Positions 8,336-15,035 of a DNA stretch of 64,000 bases are shown here, piece by piece (position 1 is the first letter of the stretch; each line of letters starts with the position of its first letter). The stretch is from Castellaniella hirudinis. GTDB lineage: Bacteria > Pseudomonadota > Gammaproteobacteria > Burkholderiales > Burkholderiaceae_B. Both the position numbers and the translations under genes were made by a program. Under the pieces are notes generated by a model. It saw nothing but the letters and a program-made list of their open reading frames with translations, had not been told where the DNA came from and searched no databases. The DNA lies in contig NZ_JBHSDY010000010.1 in the NCBI RefSeq assembly GCF_042651965.1, forward strand, positions 186,001-250,000, in the 5' to 3' direction.

Positions 8336-9103
8336 ATGCGTCGTGTCCATATCGGTGAACTGGCTTGGCCTGCTTACGTGGAGAAGGTCAGGCAGGGCGT
8401 ACCCGTCCTGATTCCCGTCGGATCGCTGGAACAGCACGGTCCGCACATGAGCATGAATCCAGACGTCCTGCTGCCGACGGCGATCTCCGAGCGCGTCGCG
8501 CAAAATATCGATGGGCTGGTGGCGCCTGCGATTGCGTATGGCTACAAGTCGCAGCAGAAAAGCGGGGGTGGGAACCATATGCCCGGCACCACGAGTCTGG
8601 ACGGCCTGACCGTGACCCAGACCATCCGTGACGTGCTCAAGGAACTGGCTCGCCATGGTGTGCGTAAGACGGTCCTGGTCAACGGGCACTACGAGAATTC
8701 GGCCTTCATCGCGGAAGGCGTCGATCTGGCCTTGCGTGAATTGCGTTGGGATGGCATCCGGGATTTCAGCTGCATCATTCTTTCATATTGGGATTTCATT
8801 GATCAGGCGTCGATCGATACCATCTACCAGGGGGATTTTCCTGGGTGGGCGGTGGAGCACGGCGGCGTGCTCGAGACATCCTTGATGTTGCATCTGCATC
8901 CCGACCTGGTGGACATGAGTCAGGTCCGGGATCACCCGCCGGCCACGTTTCCACCCTATGACTTCTTTCCGATCAAGCCGGAATGGACGCCGGAATCGGG
9001 CTGTCTGTCTTCGGCCAGCCGTGCCAGTGCGGAACATGGCAAGTTGATCTTGAGCGTTTGCGTACAGGGTATCGGGGATGCGTTGCGCACAGCCTTCGAC
9101 TGA
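8336..9103 (+). CDS. crnA: Creatininase (creatinine amidohydrolase, EC 3.5.2.10)
   Basis: The 255-aa zinc/manganese enzyme interconverts creatinine and creatine. The metal ligands of Pseudomonas creatininase are present: E32, H34 (GSLEQHGPHM), D43 (NPDVLLPT), H118 and E120 (VNGHYENS). SQQKSGGGNHMPGTTSLDG and HPPATFPPYD also match. Its length equals the family (about 260 aa). A GAGG sequence precedes the ATG. It lies downstream of the NCS1 permease and convergent with purU across a strong hairpin. Together with creatinase and soxBDAG it completes a creatinine-to-glycine route. Identification is very secure. Confidence 0.95.
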   Translation: MRRVHIGELAWPAYVEKVRQGVPVLIPVGSLEQHGPHMSMNPDVLLPTAISERVAQNIDGLVAPAIAYGYKSQQKSGGGNHMPGTTSLDGLTVTQTIRDVLKELARHGVRKTVLVNGHYENSAFIAEGVDLALRELRWDGIRDFSCIILSYWDFIDQASIDTIYQGDFPGWAVEHGGVLETSLMLHLHPDLVDMSQVRDHPPATFPPYDFFPIKPEWTPESGCLSSASRASAEHGKLILSVCVQGIGDALRTAFD

Positions 9104-9112
9104 GCGAATCCG

Positions 9113-9149
9113 CGCCCGAACCGGCCCCTAGAGCTTGCCGGTTCGGGCG
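9113..9149. terminator. Bidirectional hairpin between crnA and purU
   Basis: A perfect 12-bp stem (CGCCCGAACCGG / CCGGTTCGGGCG) with a 13-nt loop lies between two convergent genes. It lacks a T-tract on either strand. The position supports transcript-end formation. Confidence 0.55.
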
Positions 9150-9158
9150 GGGACGGCC

Positions 9159-10046
9159 CTACAGCACCACTGTCCTGTGTCCGTTGATGAAGACCCGGCG
9201 TTCCAGGTAATCCCGCACGGCCTGGGCCAGAGCGCGGCATTCCAGGTTGCGACCGGTGGCCAGCAACTGGTCCGGAGCCTGGGTATGGTTCACCGGCTCC
9301 ACGGACTGGGCAATGATGGGGCCTTCGTCCAGATCGTCGGTGACGAAGTGCGCCGTGGCGCCGATCACTTTCACGCCGCGCTCGTACGCTTGGTGGTAGG
9401 GGCGTGCGCCCTTGAAGCCGGGCAGGAAAGAATGGTGGATGTTGATGGCCCGGCCGGCTAGGGCCTTGCTGGTCTCGGGGCGCAGGATCTGCATGTAGCG
9501 CGCCAGGATGACCAGTTCGGCGCCCGTGCTGCGGGTCAGGTCCAGCAATGCGGTTTCTTGGGCCGCGCGGTTGTCGTTGCTGACGGGCAGATGATGGAAA
9601 TCGATGCCGGCGGCCTCGGCATGGCCGCGCAGCGTGTCGTGGTTGGAGGCAATGGCAGCGATGTCCATCGGCAGTTCGCCCATGCGGGTGCGAAACAGCA
9701 GATCGGCCAGGCAGTGCTCCAGTTTCGAGACCAGGATCAGCACCTTGGGGCGGACGGACAGGTCGTGGATCGCCCATTGCATGGAAAAGCGCTGCGCCAG
9801 ATCGCCGAAATCCCGGCTGAGGGAGGCGCAGTCCAGCGCCTTGGGGCCTTCGGTGTGGAAGACGCAGCGCACGAAGAACTGCCGGGTGTCTTTTTCGTCG
9901 AAGACAGTGAATTCGTCGATGTAACCCTGGCGCTGGTCCAGGAAGGATACGATGGCGGCAACCTGGCCGGCGCGGCTGGGGCACGATACCGTCAGACAGA
10001 ACGGTGCAGCGCCGGGCGGCGGATTGAGGGATGATGAGGGGGGCAT
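9159..10046 (-). CDS. purU: Formyltetrahydrofolate deformylase
   Basis: The 295-aa cytosolic enzyme hydrolyses 10-formyl-THF to formate and THF. An N-terminal ACT-like regulatory domain (about 10-90) precedes a GART-type formyltransferase domain. Catalytic landmarks are INIHHSFLPGFKGA (active-site histidine) and the FVTDDLDEGPII aspartate. The ATG at 10046 is chosen because AGGAAGG lies upstream; an in-frame ATG at 10070 lacks one. PurU frequently accompanies sarcosine, glycine-betaine or dimethylglycine oxidation genes because those reactions load THF with one-carbon units. That fits the creatininase and soxBDAG neighbours. Confidence 0.93.
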   Translation of the reverse strand: MPPSSSLNPPPGAAPFCLTVSCPSRAGQVAAIVSFLDQRQGYIDEFTVFDEKDTRQFFVRCVFHTEGPKALDCASLSRDFGDLAQRFSMQWAIHDLSVRPKVLILVSKLEHCLADLLFRTRMGELPMDIAAIASNHDTLRGHAEAAGIDFHHLPVSNDNRAAQETALLDLTRSTGAELVILARYMQILRPETSKALAGRAINIHHSFLPGFKGARPYHQAYERGVKVIGATAHFVTDDLDEGPIIAQSVEPVNHTQAPDQLLATGRNLECRALAQAVRDYLERRVFINGHRTVVL

Positions 10047-10106
10047 GGGGAGATTCCTTCCTGTGCTCATATGGGCTGTGCGATGTGCAGGCGCTTCTTA
10101 TATTTT

Positions 10107-10122
10107 TGTAGAGGCCACTACA
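10107..10122. promoter_or_regulatory. Inverted repeat between purU and the second regulator
   Basis: TGTAG and CTACA are separated by 6 bp in the divergent intergenic gap. It is a candidate operator only: the arms are short and no second copy was seen. Confidence 0.3.
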
Positions 10123-10197
10123 CCATCACGTCGCGCCTCTGACTAGAATGGAAACGTCATGGCACATGAATCGGCTGGTACAGGAAGACAAAACCGG

Positions 10198-11250
10198 ATG
10201 GACAAGGAACCCGTGCGCTTTGGCTTCATCCTGCTGCCGAATTTCACCTTGACCGCGTTTTCGGGGATGCTGGACGTGCTGCGCCTGGCCAGCGACGAGG
10301 GCGATCACAGCCGGCCGGTGCGGTGTGCCTGGCAGGTCATCGATGAAACACCGGCGCCCGTGCGCTCCAGCAGCGGCATTCAGGTGGTGCCCTCCGAACT
10401 GCTGGGCGATCCCGCGCGCTTCGACTATGTTGTGGTTGTGGGCGGGCTGCTGCAGCGCCCTCCAGTCAGCTCCGCCGTGCTGGAGTTCATTCGCGACGCC
10501 GGCAGCAAGGATGTGCATGTCGTGGGGCTGTGCACCGGGGTGTTCACGCTGGTGCAGGCGGGCGTGATGACAGGCCACCGGATCTGTATCAGTTGGTTCC
10601 ATTACTGGGACTTCCTGGAAAGATTTCCATCCGTGGACCCCGCGCAGGTGGTGGCCGACCGGCTCTATGTCTTTGATCGGCGCCGGATCACGTGTTCAGG
10701 CGGGCGGGCGTCCATCGACGTGGCAGCCGAAATCCTGCGCCGCCATATCGATCAGTCCATCGTGCAAAAAGCACTGCGTATTCTGCAGGTCGAGGACACG
10801 GGCCGGGCCAACGCGGCCCAGCCCCTGCCGCCGGGCATCCGACCCACCACCCATCCGGCCGTGCGGCGTGCCGTGCTGTTGATGGAACAGCATGTCGGGC
10901 GAGCCCTCAGCCTGGACGAATTGGCGGGCAGGCTGGGTATTTCGGTGCGCCACCTGGAGCGCCTGTTCAAGGAGTCCACCGGGCACAGCCCGCAGGCCTA
11001 TGCGCGCGGCATGCGCCTGCGCCTGGCGGCCTGGATGCTGACGCATACCAAGAAGACCATTGCGGCGATCGCGTCCGAATGCGGGTTTTCGGATGCCTCG
11101 CATCTGGGGCGCGAATTCCGCGCGTCCTTTCATGTGCCGCCCAGCGCCTGGCGCGACCGCGCGCAATTGCCCGACGCCCTGCTGCCCGTGCAGGCAGGTG
11201 AGGCGGATTATGTCAGCGAGGTCTTTCCCGATCGGCGGGAGTTTTTCTGA
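10198..11250 (+). CDS. GlxA-type AraC-family regulator, possibly SouR-like (sarcosine-responsive)
   Basis: The 350-aa protein has the same two-domain layout as the regulator at the left end. An N-terminal DJ-1/PfpI-like domain opens with FGFILLPNFTLTAFSG and includes GLCTGVFTLVQAG. The C-terminal AraC DNA-binding region (SLDELAGRLGISVRHLERLFKESTG; CGFSDASHLGREFRASFH) follows. The ATG at 10198 has AGGAAG 10 nt upstream; an in-frame ATG at 10159 is an alternative adding 13 residues. It is divergent from purU and, apart from an apparent toxin-antitoxin insertion, next to soxBDAG. By analogy with Pseudomonas SouR it may control sarcosine oxidase and C1 genes. The paralogue call is firm, the target inferred. 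Confidence 0.8.
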   Translation: MDKEPVRFGFILLPNFTLTAFSGMLDVLRLASDEGDHSRPVRCAWQVIDETPAPVRSSSGIQVVPSELLGDPARFDYVVVVGGLLQRPPVSSAVLEFIRDAGSKDVHVVGLCTGVFTLVQAGVMTGHRICISWFHYWDFLERFPSVDPAQVVADRLYVFDRRRITCSGGRASIDVAAEILRRHIDQSIVQKALRILQVEDTGRANAAQPLPPGIRPTTHPAVRRAVLLMEQHVGRALSLDELAGRLGISVRHLERLFKESTGHSPQAYARGMRLRLAAWMLTHTKKTIAAIASECGFSDASHLGREFRASFHVPPSAWRDRAQLPDALLPVQAGEADYVSEVFPDRREFF

Positions 11251-11320
11251 GGCAGATGACACTCGTCGAGCAAGGTGGTTTCGGGCTGCAAGACATAGGA
11301 GTTAGCCGGTCACCTGTTTG

Positions 11321-11335
11321 ATGGATTTCATCCAT
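11321..11335. repeat. Perfect short palindrome upstream of the abiE-like pair
   Basis: ATGGAT-TTC-ATCCAT lies 20 bp before the larger inverted repeat. It may be an accessory operator half or mark the edge of the acquired segment. Confidence 0.3.
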
Positions 11336-11354
11336 TCATGTAGTTTCAGTGAGT

Positions 11355-11416
11355 GCTGAAAATATTATTTCCAGTGAAATTTCCTTGACTTTTTCACTGG
11401 AAATGATATTTTCAGC
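11355..11416 (+). promoter_or_regulatory. Large palindromic operator with embedded promoter of the abiE-like operon
   Basis: Two 25-bp arms (11355-11379 and 11392-11416) are reverse complements with one mismatch. They are separated by 12 bp holding a -35-like TTGACT (11385-11390). A TATTTT -10-like box follows after 16 bp (11407-11412), inside the right arm. The arms carry CCAGTGAAA / TTTCACTGG; CCAGTGAAA recurs at 11436-11444. AbiEi antitoxins are known to autorepress by binding inverted repeats in their promoter. The right arm ends 2 nt before the ATG with no Shine-Dalgarno, so the mRNA may be leaderless. Confidence 0.65.
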
Positions 11417-11418
11417 GT

Positions 11419-12495
11419 ATGTTGAAATTAATCGATCCAGTGAAAGTCGAGCAGCAAGCCGCCAATGCGCTCCGACACATCCTGTCGGAAGTGCCGGCCA
11501 TCGAACATCTGGAAGTACGCCATGTGGCTGCAAAAGATCAGGGTGTTGATCTGTTGGCTCACATCGACACTTCGGGACGCCGGTACACGCTGGTCGCGGG
11601 GGTGAAATCCGGCGGCCAGCCCCGCCAGATACGGCCTGCACTGCTGATGTTGAAGGACTATGCTGCGCGTCAGTCGGAACCTGTCACGTCGGTGCTCGTC
11701 GCGCCCTACCTGTCTGCTGAGGCTCAAGATCTGTGCCGAGAATACGAAGTTGCGTATCTGGATCTGGAAGGCAATGCGCGTCTGGCCTTTGGCACATTCT
11801 TCATCTCGCGCCAGCTCTCCAGCAAGCCTGCCGCTGAACGGCGCGCACTGCGCTCGCTGTTCAAACCCAAGTCGGCGCAGGTGCTGCGGCAATTGCTGCG
11901 AGAACCGGCGCGCCCATGGAAGGTGACTGACTTGTCAGAGGCGGCGGGCGTCAGCCTGGGACATGTGAGCAATGTGCGTACCGCTCTGCTGGATCGGGAA
12001 TGGGCGCAGGTTTCCGATGATGGCGTGTTTCTGTCTCAACCCAATATGTTGCTTGATGCATGGCGCAAGGCCTACGAACCGCCTGCAGGCCAATGCCAAG
12101 GTTTCTACACGACTGTGCATGGCGCCATGCTGACGGATGCCATCCGTACATTGCCGCCCTGTTCCTCCAGAACCGGACGGATCGCGCTGGCCTCGTTCTC
12201 CGCTGCTCAGTGGTTGGCGCCCTACGGGCGCACTGGCACTCAGTATTTTTATACCGATGCAGCAGGTCTGGAGCAATTACGCGAGGCCTTACAACTCGTC
12301 CCTGCCGGCAAAGGCGAGAATGTCTTCGTGACCGTACTCGACGACCCAGGTTTATTTCGTGACACTGTGGAGCCTGCCTCCGGCGTGTGCTGTACCAGTC
12401 CCGTCCAGACCTATCTGGATCTTGCTCGCGCCGGAGAGCGCGGGCAAGAAGCGGCTGATCATCTTCGGCAAGAATGCTTGCAATGGCCCCTATAA
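11419..12495 (+). CDS. AbiEi-type antitoxin/transcriptional repressor (type IV toxin-antitoxin)
   Basis: The 358-aa protein resembles the longer AbiEi-family antitoxins. An N-terminal region of about 150 residues with TLVAGVKSGGQPRQIRPA, YLDLEGNARLAF and FISRQ precedes a central winged helix-turn-helix (about 155-205). A C-terminal domain ends in a ...PVQTYLDLARAGERGQEAADHL stretch typical of these proteins. It overlaps the downstream nucleotidyltransferase gene by 22 nt. Its start lies directly behind a palindromic operator-promoter, fitting autoregulation. Base composition is visibly lower in GC than the flanking catabolic genes, suggesting horizontal acquisition. Antitoxin activity itself is inferred from the pair. 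Confidence 0.75.
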   Translation: MLKLIDPVKVEQQAANALRHILSEVPAIEHLEVRHVAAKDQGVDLLAHIDTSGRRYTLVAGVKSGGQPRQIRPALLMLKDYAARQSEPVTSVLVAPYLSAEAQDLCREYEVAYLDLEGNARLAFGTFFISRQLSSKPAAERRALRSLFKPKSAQVLRQLLREPARPWKVTDLSEAAGVSLGHVSNVRTALLDREWAQVSDDGVFLSQPNMLLDAWRKAYEPPAGQCQGFYTTVHGAMLTDAIRTLPPCSSRTGRIALASFSAAQWLAPYGRTGTQYFYTDAAGLEQLREALQLVPAGKGENVFVTVLDDPGLFRDTVEPASGVCCTSPVQTYLDLARAGERGQEAADHLRQECLQWPL

Positions 12496-13358
12496 ATATC
12501 CCCACGAGCGAACCGCAGTCCGCCAGCGACTACGATGATCGCACCACCGCAGCCGTCAAATCCGTTCTGATTGAAATCGGCCAAATCCTGGGGAGCTTCA
12601 AAGGCAAATTCGCCGTCGTGGGAGGCGCTGTTCCATGGCTGCTGCTCGGTGACAACGAAGACATGCCTCATGTCGGTACGCTGGACCTGGATTTGGACCT
12701 GGACTCTACGGCGCTGGGCGATGGCGAATACGCCAATCTGATCGATGAGCTGTTGGGGCACGGCTACGTGCAACGTGAGCAGCTCCGGCCTTTCCAATTG
12801 TCACGCCAGATCAAAGCGACCGATGGCGGTCCTCCTATCGATGTGATCATTGATTTCCTGCGGCCCAGGGATGCAGAGCTCGTCAAAAACGTGCCACCGC
12901 TGATCAGCGATTTCGCGGTGCAAGGTGCGGATGGCGCCGATCTGGCCGTTCGTTTCTACCAGATGGTGGCTATCACGGGTTCCATGCCTCATGGCGGAGT
13001 CAACCGGGTGGAAGTGGCTGTCAGCTCGATTCCCGCGCTGCTGGCCATGAAGGGGTTCGCCATCGAGGGCCGTTATAAGCAGAAGGACGCTTATGACATC
13101 TACTACTGTGTCCGGAACTATCCCGGTGGGCCGCACGTGTTGGCTGAGGATTGCAGGCCGCTGCTGGAGCATGCCAGCGGGATGACGGGCTACCAGTACA
13201 TCGCGGACAAGTTCGATACCCTGGACGGTTTTGGACCGACCTGCGTGCGTCGCTTTGTTGAGGACACACAGGTGTTGGGCGGGCGCACTCCGGAACAGTG
13301 GCAAATGGATGCGTTTGGGCAGGTGGATGCTTGGTTGCGCGCCCTGGGCCTGCGATGA
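12474..13358 (+). CDS. AbiEii-like nucleotidyltransferase toxin
   Basis: The 294-aa protein has the nucleotidyltransferase layout of AbiEii/AbiGii toxins. FAVVGGAVPWLL is followed by the acidic TLDLDLDLD motif, then IDVIIDFLRP. A C-terminal LLAMKGFAIEGRYKQKDAYDIYYC matches the conserved K...A...R.K.KD.YDI block. AbiEii toxins modify tRNA or other targets and are neutralised through the cognate AbiEi. An ATG at 12483 is an equally possible start. The gene overlaps the antitoxin gene, as is usual. Phage defence (abortive infection) or plasmid-type stabilisation are the expected roles; neither is shown by sequence alone. Confidence 0.75.
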   Translation: MLAMAPINIPTSEPQSASDYDDRTTAAVKSVLIEIGQILGSFKGKFAVVGGAVPWLLLGDNEDMPHVGTLDLDLDLDSTALGDGEYANLIDELLGHGYVQREQLRPFQLSRQIKATDGGPPIDVIIDFLRPRDAELVKNVPPLISDFAVQGADGADLAVRFYQMVAITGSMPHGGVNRVEVAVSSIPALLAMKGFAIEGRYKQKDAYDIYYCVRNYPGGPHVLAEDCRPLLEHASGMTGYQYIADKFDTLDGFGPTCVRRFVEDTQVLGGRTPEQWQMDAFGQVDAWLRALGLR

Positions 13359-13502
13359 CTCATTGATCAGGGCTTTCCTCACTTCGCCGGATTCTTCCAA
13401 CGGTATGGCGGAAAAATTCTAGCTGGCTCCCTGCGCTTTTGATGTACTGCTCTCCATGCGACCCGCCTGCATGGGGGGCGGAGACATCCAAGCGAGGAGA
13501 CC

Positions 13503-14750
13503 ATGAGCAACCGCTACTCGATTTTCAGCCTGTTTCGCAACGGGCTGAGCTATCACGAAAACTGGGGCAAAGCCTGGCACAGCCCCGAGCCCAGAAAAGA
13601 ATACGACGTCGTCATCGTCGGCGCGGGCGGCCACGGGCTGGCGACTGCGTACTACCTGGCCAAGGTTCACGGGATCCGCAACGTCGCCGTCCTGGAAAAG
13701 GGCTGGCTGGGCGGCGGCAATACGGCCCGCAATACGACCATCGTGCGTTCCAACTATCTCTGGGACGAGTCCGCGCAGCTCTATGAAAAAGCGATGCAGC
13801 TCTGGGAAGGCCTGTCCCAGGACCTGAACTACAACGTGATGTTCAGCCAGCGCGGGGTGATGAACCTGGCGCACAATCTGCAAGAGGTGCGAGACACCCA
13901 GCGGCGCATCAATGCCAACCGCTACAACGGCGTGGACGGCGAGTGGCTGACCCCGGCCCAGGTCAAGGAAATCGTGCCCAACATCAATCTGGACAGCCGC
14001 TATCCCGTGCTGGGCGGCTCGTTCCAGCGGCGCGGCGGCGTGGCGCGTCACGACGCCGTGGCCTGGGGCTTCGCCCGCGCCGCCGATCGGCTGGGCGTGC
14101 ACATCATCCAGAACTGTCCCGTCACCAACATCCGCCGCAAGGACGGCGCGGTCGAGGGCGTGGAGACCGGCAAGGGCTTCATCAAAGCGAAGAAGGTGGC
14201 GGTGGTGGTGGCGGGGCATTCCAGTGTGCTGGCCGACATGGCCGGCGTGCGCCTGCCCATCGAAAGCCACCCTTTGCAGGCCCTGGTGTCCGAGCCGGTC
14301 AAACCCTGCATCCACACCGTCATCATGTCCAATGCCGTGCACGCCTACATCAGCCAGTCCGACAAGGGCGACCTGGTGATCGGCGCCGGCATCGACCAGT
14401 ACCTGGGCTATGGCCAGCGCGGCAGCTTCCACAGCATCGAGCACACCTTGCAGGCCATCGTCGAGATGTTCCCGTCGCTCAGCCGCGTGCGCATGAACCG
14501 CCAGTGGGGAGGCATCGTCGACGTTTCGCCCGATGCCTGCCCGATCATCAGCAAGACCGACGTCAAAGGCCTGTATTTCAACTGCGGCTGGGGCACGGGC
14601 GGTTTCAAGGCGACGCCGGGCTCGGGCTGGGTGTTCGCCCACACCGTGGCCCATGACGAGCCGCACGCCCTGAACAAGGCCTTTTCCATCGACCGTTTCT
14701 ACAGCGGCCATCTGATCGACGAGCACGGCGCCGCCGCGGTCGCCCACTAA
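13503..14750 (+). CDS. soxB: Sarcosine oxidase subunit beta
   Basis: The 415-aa flavoprotein subunit of heterotetrameric sarcosine oxidase oxidises sarcosine to glycine, formaldehyde/methylene-THF and H2O2. The N-terminal dinucleotide fold VIVGAGGHGLATAYYLAK (about 39-56) binds FAD. RRGGVARHDAVAWGFAR carries the histidine that forms the covalent FMN link. The C-terminal WGGIVDVSPDACPII and NCGWGTGGFKATPGSGW belong to the DAO fold. AGGAG precedes the ATG. It is the first gene of the soxBDAG operon and consumes the sarcosine made by creatinase. Confidence 0.96.
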   Translation: MSNRYSIFSLFRNGLSYHENWGKAWHSPEPRKEYDVVIVGAGGHGLATAYYLAKVHGIRNVAVLEKGWLGGGNTARNTTIVRSNYLWDESAQLYEKAMQLWEGLSQDLNYNVMFSQRGVMNLAHNLQEVRDTQRRINANRYNGVDGEWLTPAQVKEIVPNINLDSRYPVLGGSFQRRGGVARHDAVAWGFARAADRLGVHIIQNCPVTNIRRKDGAVEGVETGKGFIKAKKVAVVVAGHSSVLADMAGVRLPIESHPLQALVSEPVKPCIHTVIMSNAVHAYISQSDKGDLVIGAGIDQYLGYGQRGSFHSIEHTLQAIVEMFPSLSRVRMNRQWGGIVDVSPDACPIISKTDVKGLYFNCGWGTGGFKATPGSGWVFAHTVAHDEPHALNKAFSIDRFYSGHLIDEHGAAAVAH

Positions 14751-14759
14751 GGAGACATC

Positions 14760-15035
14760 ATGCTGCAGATCAAATGCCCCTGGTGCGGAGATCGCGCCGA
14801 GACCGAATTCAGCTATGGCGGCGAAGCCGGCATCGTCCGGCCGACGGCCAGTGAATCGATGGATGACCGGGAGTGGGGCGACTATGTGTTCATGCGCCGC
14901 AACACCTTCGGCGTGTTCAAGGAACAGTGGCTGCATGCCCACGGCTGCCGGCGCTGGTTCATGGCGGAGCGCGATACGCGCACCTATGAAATCCAGCGTT
15001 ACGAAACCTTTGGCCCGCACAAGGAGACAACATGA
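14760..15035 (+). CDS. soxD: Sarcosine oxidase subunit delta
   Basis: The 91-aa zinc-binding subunit begins MLQIKCPWCGDR. Cys6, Cys9, His59 and Cys63 (WLHAHGCRRWF) are positioned as the zinc ligands of the family. It is preceded by AAGGAGA, 9 nt after soxB, and its TGA overlaps the soxA ATG. The subunit is structural in the alpha-beta-gamma-delta complex. Confidence 0.95.
   Translation: MLQIKCPWCGDRAETEFSYGGEAGIVRPTASESMDDREWGDYVFMRRNTFGVFKEQWLHAHGCRRWFMAERDTRTYEIQRYETFGPHKETT

Noticed and set aside
13454..13474. CCATGC...GCATGG inverted repeat before soxB
   Set aside because: The 6-bp arms with a 9-bp spacer are expected by chance at this length; no second copy or supporting promoter was seen.
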